Positions 5,947-10,406 of a stretch of 10,406 bases of DNA are shown here, in pieces (position 1 is the stretch's first letter; every line of letters starts with the position of its first letter). The stretch lies in assembly GCA_038521345.1 (NCBI GenBank), contig JBCBKU010000040.1, positions 1 to 10,406 of the forward strand, given 5' to 3'. The DNA is from JBCBKU01 sp038521345 (GTDB lineage Bacteria > Pseudomonadota > Alphaproteobacteria > Rhodobacterales > Rhodobacteraceae). Position numbers and translations under genes: made by a program. Under the pieces are notes generated by a model. The model ran no database searches. It saw only the letters and a list, made by a program, of their open reading frames with translations, and was not told the origin of the DNA.

Positions 5947-7832
5947 CTGGCGACCCCTCCAGCGGGTATCTCTCGTCCCCGATAGAAAGCCTCTTGCTGG
6001 TTGTAGTTGAAGACAAAGCGATGCGTTGCGTCGTCCCGGATCCTTACGCCGTCCGGCAACTGTTCGGTTGTAAGGCCGGTTCGATCCGCCGCGTCTTCGA
6101 GAATCCTTCGCCAAAGCACAGCATCCGGCCACCCGGCGACGTAGGAAAGGTTACCCGTTTCGACGAGCGCTGGCCGGCCGTCTTCCGTGGTCAGCTTTGA
6201 AGGCGCGTCTCCCTCCAGATCCTCGAACCAACGGCAGAACGCGCCACCTCCCACGACTGGAACCGATGCGTCGGGCGGGATCGAGGAAACCCGGGTGACC
6301 AGTGTGTCCAGCCCTGGCAGCGCTGGAGGCAAGGGCACCGGGATCGCCATTTCAGATGTTTTTGCGTTTGTCCGCGGTCCGGCGATCACATGCGCATCGG
6401 TCATTTCGATGCGTGCCAATGCTTCGGCGGAAAACGTCGCTATTCCAGGCGCGAGGATCAACGCGTAGTCGTCGAAGTGTCCGGAGGCTTCGACGAAATC
6501 AATCGAAAACCCGAGCTTGCGCAAGGCGCGGTAGGTGTCGAGAACAAGCTCGAAGTAATGGAAATCGCGCCCCTGTGGCTGCGCTTCCCAAGCCCACGCC
6601 GATGGATAGTCGAACAGGATCGCAACCGTGGCCTTGGGCGCGCTGACCTCCGGTTGCTCCGCAATTTCGCGCGCAAGAGCAGCGACCTCGGTCAGTGCAG
6701 GGGCCGGTGCGGCGTCGGGTCGGAGAAGCCCCGCGTGCATCTGTTCCTGCGCAAATGGCGCCTGCCGCCACCGGAAGAAGGTCACAGTCTCTGCACCGTG
6801 GGCAAAGGCCTCCCAGCCCCACAACCGCACCATTCCGTCCAAGGGTGCAGGGTTCCACGGTGCCCAGTTCACCGGCCCCGGTTGTTGTTCCATCACCCAC
6901 CAGCGGCCCTGTCCCACGCTTCGGTACAGGTCATGATGAAAGGCCTGTACGTCAGGGTCGCCTTGCCGAAGAAAGGCCAGCTTGTGCGCGTCGCTGGCTT
7001 CAATGCGATCGGACAGAAACCCGATCGGATAGCTGTCCCATGACGCGATATCGAGATCCCGTCCCACCTCGAAGTGATCGAAGGAGACTTCGCGGCCCAT
7101 GTAGTTGTGGATCAGCGGCGCGTCGGTGTGTGGGCGCAACGCCTCTACCTGTGCGCGGTTGAAACGTGCGACTTGTTCGGACGAGAAACGCCGGAACGCC
7201 ATGACATGCGCAGGGTTCGGCTCGGTCACCGTGCCGTTTGGCAGCCTGAGTTCGTCGAAGCTGCGAATTTCCATGGACCAGAACACGTTGCCCCACGCGC
7301 GGTTCAGGGCATCAGGCGTCTGATACCTGTCCCGGCACCATTGTCGGAACGCTTGAAGTGCGGGCTCAGAGTAGCTGAGCGTTGTGTCATGACAGGCAAA
7401 CTCATTGTCGATCTGCCAGGCACGGACATAGGCGTTGCCTCCGTATCTTTGGCCCAGTCGGGCCGCCATTTCGGCGGACTCGGCCCGATATCCCGCATGA
7501 CTGAAGCAATAGTGCCGACGTGAACCGAAGCCGCGCACCTGCCCGTCTGGCCCGACCGGTAGCATGTCGGGGAATCGGTCGAGCATCCAGCGCGGCGGGG
7601 TGGCGCTTGGCGTGCCCAAAACCACATGCAAGCCTTCGGACCCTAGGGAGTCTATTGCATTGTCCATCCAGTCGAACGCAAATTGCCCCGGTTCGGGCTC
7701 AAGTCGGCTCCAGGCAAATTCTCCAATCCGAACCCACGTCAAACCGGCCTCTCGCATCAAGCGAGCGTCCTCTGCCCACCGCTCTGCCGGCCAGTGTTCC
7801 GGATAGTAGCAAACGCCCAGCGTGCGCTTCAC
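5934..7832 (-). CDS. Beta-galactosidase, glycoside hydrolase family 42
   Basis: A 632-residue GH42 enzyme that hydrolyses terminal beta-D-galactosides (lactose, galacto-oligosaccharides or plant/algal galactosides). The N-terminal barrel opens with GVCYYPEHWP (6-15) and WVRIGEFAWSRLEP (33-46). The acid/base is Glu144 in WQIDNEF and the nucleophile Glu315 in WVMEQQPG, matching Thermus A4 Glu141 and Glu312. A trimerisation-type middle domain and a short C-terminal beta domain follow. No signal peptide is present, so it acts in the cytoplasm on imported sugars. Three of the four zinc-binding cysteines of the Thermus enzyme are replaced (Ser153, Ser155, Ala158; only Cys109 is kept), so it is probably zinc-free. 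The start is GTG at 7832, overlapping the lactonase stop by 4 nt (GTGA). Substrate linkage cannot be told from sequence. Confidence 0.95.
   Translation of the reverse strand: MKRTLGVCYYPEHWPAERWAEDARLMREAGLTWVRIGEFAWSRLEPEPGQFAFDWMDNAIDSLGSEGLHVVLGTPSATPPRWMLDRFPDMLPVGPDGQVRGFGSRRHYCFSHAGYRAESAEMAARLGQRYGGNAYVRAWQIDNEFACHDTTLSYSEPALQAFRQWCRDRYQTPDALNRAWGNVFWSMEIRSFDELRLPNGTVTEPNPAHVMAFRRFSSEQVARFNRAQVEALRPHTDAPLIHNYMGREVSFDHFEVGRDLDIASWDSYPIGFLSDRIEASDAHKLAFLRQGDPDVQAFHHDLYRSVGQGRWWVMEQQPGPVNWAPWNPAPLDGMVRLWGWEAFAHGAETVTFFRWRQAPFAQEQMHAGLLRPDAAPAPALTEVAALAREIAEQPEVSAPKATVAILFDYPSAWAWEAQPQGRDFHYFELVLDTYRALRKLGFSIDFVEASGHFDDYALILAPGIATFSAEALARIEMTDAHVIAGPRTNAKTSEMAIPVPLPPALPGLDTLVTRVSSIPPDASVPVVGGGAFCRWFEDLEGDAPSKLTTEDGRPALVETGNLSYVAGWPDAVLWRRILEDAADRTGLTTEQLPDGVRIRDDATHRFVFNYNQQEAFYRGREIPAGGVASWPK
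5954..5960 (-). promoter_or_regulatory. Ribosome binding site of the epimerase gene
   Basis: GGAGGGG on the minus strand lies 7 nt before the TTG at 5946, inside the last codons of the beta-galactosidase gene. It is the strongest Shine-Dalgarno sequence I noticed in the sugar operon and is the main support for the TTG start. Confidence 0.75.
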
Positions 7833-8686
7833 AGGATGACCTTGTGTTCTGGCTGTCCGACAGCATCCGTCGGGGCGTGGTACGTTCGCCCTTGCTCGTC
7901 CTCCGTTTCCCGATCCTTAGGAAGGTATTGCGTGGCGGTGGTGCAGAAGAGTGTCGACATCTCTGGCCCGCCGAATGCCGGACACGAGGTGTTGAGCGCG
8001 GGAAAGCCTATGGATTGAATCGGCCTTGCATCCGGTCCGTAGCATGTCACACGCGATGCGCCCCAATGGGCGATCCAGACATTGCCCGAAGTATCAACAA
8101 CCGCACCATCGGGAAGGAGTCTTTCGGCCCTGAGATCAAGCCACGGGACTGGATCCTCGGCTGGCCAACCGTCTTCGGAGTTCAGGAGTACGCGTTGTAC
8201 GACATAGGTTGCGCTGTCGGTGAAGTACGCGTAGCGCCGGTCCGGTGTGAAGCAGATCGCATTCGGGATTTTGATCCGATCATAGAGCGTCCGAAGCTCG
8301 CCGCGATAGTATCTGTAGATACGTCCCGGCCCAGGTTCGCCTGCCTTGCCCATTGTACCTATCCAGAATCCGCCCCAGGGATCGGCGCGGCCGTCATTGC
8401 TGCGGGTGGTGGGATCATCGGCCTCGAGTGGCAGGACGCTCTCGCGTCGACGGGTCTCTATGTCGAACCTCAGGAGACCCGTTTCACTCGCAACAAGGAG
8501 TTCGGTATCGCTTAGCCAACCCGCGGCCGAGACATTCTCGCCAAAATCCCAGGTCTGTGGTCCGTTCGAATCTCGGCTAAGCAAAAGGTTCGAGCGAATG
8601 TCGAACCAAAAGAACTGGTTGCGTCCCGGGTGCCAAAGCGGTCCCTCCCCGAGCCAGCACCGCCGATCATCAAAAACTGAATTCAC
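7829..8686 (-). CDS. SMP-30/gluconolactonase family lactonase, likely galactonolactonase
   Basis: A 285-residue six-bladed beta-propeller of the SMP-30/gluconolactonase/LRE family, which opens sugar lactones using one divalent metal. The metal ligands align with human SMP30 Glu18, Asn154 and Asp204: Glu14 in WLGEGPLW, Asn142 in IPNAICF and Asp193 in LPDGAVVD. The substrate-binding Arg95 and Asn97 in TTRSNDGR also fit. No signal peptide is seen, so it acts in the cytoplasm. The GTG start at 8686 overlaps the dgoA stop by 4 nt, and its own stop overlaps the beta-galactosidase start by 4 nt. Family members act on glucono-, galactono-, arabino- or xylonolactone. The galactono assignment rests on the operon partners dgoK, dgoA and beta-galactosidase, not on the sequence of this protein. 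Confidence 0.9.
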   Translation of the reverse strand: MNSVFDDRRCWLGEGPLWHPGRNQFFWFDIRSNLLLSRDSNGPQTWDFGENVSAAGWLSDTELLVASETGLLRFDIETRRRESVLPLEADDPTTRSNDGRADPWGGFWIGTMGKAGEPGPGRIYRYYRGELRTLYDRIKIPNAICFTPDRRYAYFTDSATYVVQRVLLNSEDGWPAEDPVPWLDLRAERLLPDGAVVDTSGNVWIAHWGASRVTCYGPDARPIQSIGFPALNTSCPAFGGPEMSTLFCTTATQYLPKDRETEDEQGRTYHAPTDAVGQPEHKVIL

Positions 8687-9288
8687 GATAGGACTGCGTC
8701 CCAGGCGCGGACAAAGGCAGACGCTTGGTTTGCAACTCTTTCGGCGCTGTCACCCGGGCGATAAAGGGATGTGCCAATCCCGAAGCCCGAGGCGCCTGCG
8801 GCAACCCATTCAGCGAGATCGCCATCGTTGATACCGCCGACCATGAAGATCTGGGTGTTCTCGGGGAGCACCGCACGGATCGCCTTCAATCCTCCGAGGC
8901 CAAGGTTCGGAGCCGGAAAGACTTTTATCCCGTCTGCACCCGATTTCAGGGCCGCAAAACACTCGGATGGGGAAAGGACGCCCGGAAAGCTTTGCAATCC
9001 ATGTTCCTTGGTTGCTCGAACCACTGTCTCGTCGAAATTGGGAGAGACGATCAACTGGCCGCCGACCTCGGCGACCGAAGCGACCTCATCGACCGACAGA
9101 ACGGTGCCCGCTCCAACCAATGCGCGCGACCCGAAAGCATCGGCCATTGCGCCAATGCTTTGGTAAGGGTCGGGAGAGTTTAACGGAACTTCGATGCGGT
9201 CGATGCCCGCTTCTAAAAGGGCCTCTCCGATTTCAACGGCCTCGGTTGGCCGAATGCCACGGAGGATGGCAATCAGCGGGCGGCTCAT
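8683..9288 (-). CDS. dgoA: 2-dehydro-3-deoxy-6-phosphogalactonate aldolase
   Basis: A 201-residue class I aldolase of the KDPG/KDPGal family that cleaves 2-keto-3-deoxy-6-phosphogalactonate to pyruvate and D-glyceraldehyde 3-phosphate. Lys122 in GIKVFPAP is the Schiff-base lysine (Lys126 in E. coli DgoA) and Glu33 in IEVPLNSP the general base (Glu37). Other family motifs are LVGAGTVL (57-64), SPNFD (82-86), FPGVLSPSE (101-109) and GGIND near residue 154. The ATG at 9288 is chosen because the family N-terminus MSRPLIAILRG starts there, with GGAAAGG upstream. The longer open frame to 9450 is arginine- and cysteine-rich and overlaps dgoK. It shares 4 nt (ATGA) with the dgoK stop and 4 nt with the lactonase start. 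KDPG aldolase is the alternative, but the adjacent dgoK makes the galactonate version much more likely. Confidence 0.93.
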   Translation of the reverse strand: MSRPLIAILRGIRPTEAVEIGEALLEAGIDRIEVPLNSPDPYQSIGAMADAFGSRALVGAGTVLSVDEVASVAEVGGQLIVSPNFDETVVRATKEHGLQSFPGVLSPSECFAALKSGADGIKVFPAPNLGLGGLKAIRAVLPENTQIFMVGGINDGDLAEWVAAGASGFGIGTSLYRPGDSAERVANQASAFVRAWDAVLS

Positions 9289-10202
9289 GCGACAGGCCTT
9301 TCCAGGGCGACATGTGCGTCGGCAAGCCCGGCCCGAACCGCAACATCCGCGTCGCAGAACACCGGGCTCAGGCCTTGCGCGCGAAGCGCAGGCATATAGG
9401 TGCGATCGGCTGCGTCTCCGCCGACGACAGCAATTGGGCGGCCTAGCCAATACGCCCTCGTGGCCGCCAGTTCCATTCCGATCAAGGCCCCGGAAATCCG
9501 TGCCGCACCTTCCCCTGGCGCGAGACCCACCAAAAGGTCCGTTGCCCGCACAGAGAACAGGCGCTGGGCGACTCTTTCGGGAGACGACAAGGCATCTGCG
9601 ACCGCCTCATCGAACGCGACGGGATCCCAGTCCTGGTCCACGGAGTGCTGTAGGACCGAGTTCCGGGTCAAAAGCGCGAACAACTCGCCCGTCATGATTG
9701 TACGGAATGAGACCACTTCGTTCGCGGATACTTCGGCCCATTTCGTGTGAGTGCCGGGAAGGCAGACAATGCCCTCAAATCCCGGGTTCCCGGCGAGAAA
9801 ACCGGCGATCTGGGTCTCTTCGCCGCGCATGACGTCCGGCTGCGCATCTTGGCGAAGTCCGGATGCCACGAAGACTTGAACGCGTCGGTCGGTAACCGGC
9901 GCTCGGACCAGCTTGGCGCTGCCGGGGGTGCAGGGTACGGAACGGTACGGTGCCTCGACCCAACCCTGTCGTGAGCCCAGCATACCGCAAGCGACCACGG
10001 TGAGGGGGGCAGAGCCCAGCCATGGCGCAATCACCTGAAGAAGCGTGGCTTCGAAAGCGTCCCGGCCGAGAGTCCCCATGCCGCGATCCGACCGTCGTTC
10101 GGCCAGGACATGGCTCGACGGATCCATGGCCCAAGCGCGAAGATGGGATGTTCCCCAGTCCACCGCCACCCAATCGGGGGATATCTGGGCCGCCGCGTTC
10201 AC
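9285..10202 (-). CDS. dgoK: 2-dehydro-3-deoxygalactonokinase
   Basis: DgoK (305 residues, normal length) phosphorylates 2-keto-3-deoxy-D-galactonate at O6 with ATP, supplying the substrate of DgoA. The ASKHA-type phosphate-binding motif VAVDWGTSHLRAWAMD spans 12-27. Family blocks ACGMLGSRQGWVEAPY (71-86), DVMRGEETQI (123-132), LPGTHTKW (148-155), TIMTGELFALL (168-178) and AVVGGDAADR near the C-terminus are all present. The start is a GTG at 10202 that overlaps the upstream SDR stop by 4 nt (GTGA). No Shine-Dalgarno sequence is evident, so it probably depends on coupling to the SDR gene. DgoK is the most diagnostic member of the operon, because it ties the pathway to galactonate rather than gluconate or pentonates. 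Confidence 0.95.
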   Translation of the reverse strand: MNAAAQISPDWVAVDWGTSHLRAWAMDPSSHVLAERRSDRGMGTLGRDAFEATLLQVIAPWLGSAPLTVVACGMLGSRQGWVEAPYRSVPCTPGSAKLVRAPVTDRRVQVFVASGLRQDAQPDVMRGEETQIAGFLAGNPGFEGIVCLPGTHTKWAEVSANEVVSFRTIMTGELFALLTRNSVLQHSVDQDWDPVAFDEAVADALSSPERVAQRLFSVRATDLLVGLAPGEGAARISGALIGMELAATRAYWLGRPIAVVGGDAADRTYMPALRAQGLSPVFCDADVAVRAGLADAHVALERPVA

Positions 10203-10406
10203 CCGGTCACCACAACGCCGCCATCAATCACCAAGGCTTGGCCAGTCATCATTTTGCTGGCACGGGAAGCTAGAAACAGTACACCGCCGATCATATCGTC
10301 CGGGTCCAGCGTGTCTTTCAGGCACTGTCTCGAAACGTGGGCAGTCAGCCCTTCGTCGGTCACCCATTTCTCCTTCTGCTTCTCCGTAAGCACCCAGCCC
10401 GGCGCA
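10199..10406 (-). CDS. SDR-family oxidoreductase, C-terminal part, likely aldose (galactose) dehydrogenase
   Basis: Only the last 68 residues are in the window; the 5' end lies beyond 10406. The visible part opens with APGWVLTEKQ and ends with FLASRASKMMTGQALVIDGG. These match the PGxxxT loop and the S-x-x-TGQ-x-x-x-x-DGG end of classical short-chain dehydrogenases, which use NAD(P). The catalytic Ser-Tyr-Lys and the cofactor-binding motif are outside the window. Position at the head of a dgoK-dgoA-lactonase operon suggests it oxidises galactose to the lactone opened by the SMP-30 enzyme. This substrate is inferred from context; fucose, arabinose or another aldose is possible. The stop overlaps the dgoK start by 4 nt. 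Confidence 0.85.
   Translation of the reverse strand, partial: APGWVLTEKQKEKWVTDEGLTAHVSRQCLKDTLDPDDMIGGVLFLASRASKMMTGQALVIDGGVVVTG

Noticed and set aside
5947..6132. Extension of the epimerase frame to 6132
   Set aside because: It overlaps the beta-galactosidase coding region and adds sequence unlike any epimerase. The TTG at 5946 has a strong ribosome binding site and gives the expected N-terminus.
7520..8515. Long plus-strand open frame (331 residues) opposite the lactonase and GH42 genes
   Set aside because: It is a high-GC antisense shadow: it spans the junction of two clearly identified genes on the other strand and has no recognisable domain.
9289..9450. Extension of the dgoA frame to 9450
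   Set aside because: The added residues are arginine- and cysteine-rich and antiparallel to nothing known; they are the out-of-frame reading of dgoK. The family N-terminus starts at 9288.

Overview
The window is a stretch of alphaproteobacterial chromosome, most likely Rhodobacterales (roseobacter-like). That placement is an inference from high-GC codon use, a fused MaoC-Pta gene overlapping ackA, a MarR-hmgA pair and a galactonate (De Ley-Doudoroff) operon; no marker gene here fixes the taxon. All genes look intact apart from the two cut by the window edges. I found no transposase, integrase, phage gene, CRISPR array or defence system.

Layout. Positions 1-26 are the 3' end of a tRNA with encoded CCA. 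A non-coding leader (27-303) follows, then a two-gene plus-strand operon: a fused MaoC-like hydratase/phosphate acyltransferase (304-1692) and acetate kinase ackA (1689-2873), overlapping by ATGA. Together they could convert an acyl-CoA to an acyl-phosphate and then to the free acid plus ATP. A MarR-family regulator (2910-3347, minus) is divergent from homogentisate 1,2-dioxygenase hmgA (3411-4763, plus). The 63-bp gap between them carries one inverted repeat (3363-3382) that is a good candidate for a shared MarR operator.

From 10406 down to 5002 on the minus strand runs one tightly packed operon: SDR aldose dehydrogenase (partial), dgoK, dgoA, an SMP-30-type lactonase, a GH42 beta-galactosidase and an aldose 1-epimerase. 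All five junctions overlap (four by 4 nt, one by 13 nt), and most internal starts are GTG or TTG. It ends in two tandem intrinsic terminators (4766-4850) that face only the minus strand.

Inferred pathway: the beta-galactosidase releases beta-D-galactose from lactose or another galactoside. The epimerase interconverts the anomers, the SDR oxidises galactose to galactonolactone, and the lactonase opens it to galactonate. A dehydratase not visible here makes 2-keto-3-deoxygalactonate, DgoK phosphorylates it, and DgoA splits the product into pyruvate and glyceraldehyde 3-phosphate. The window is mostly recognisable metabolism. The points most worth a second look are the operator, the tandem terminators, the Asp-to-Asn change in the MaoC active-site motif, and the missing zinc cysteines in the GH42 enzyme.
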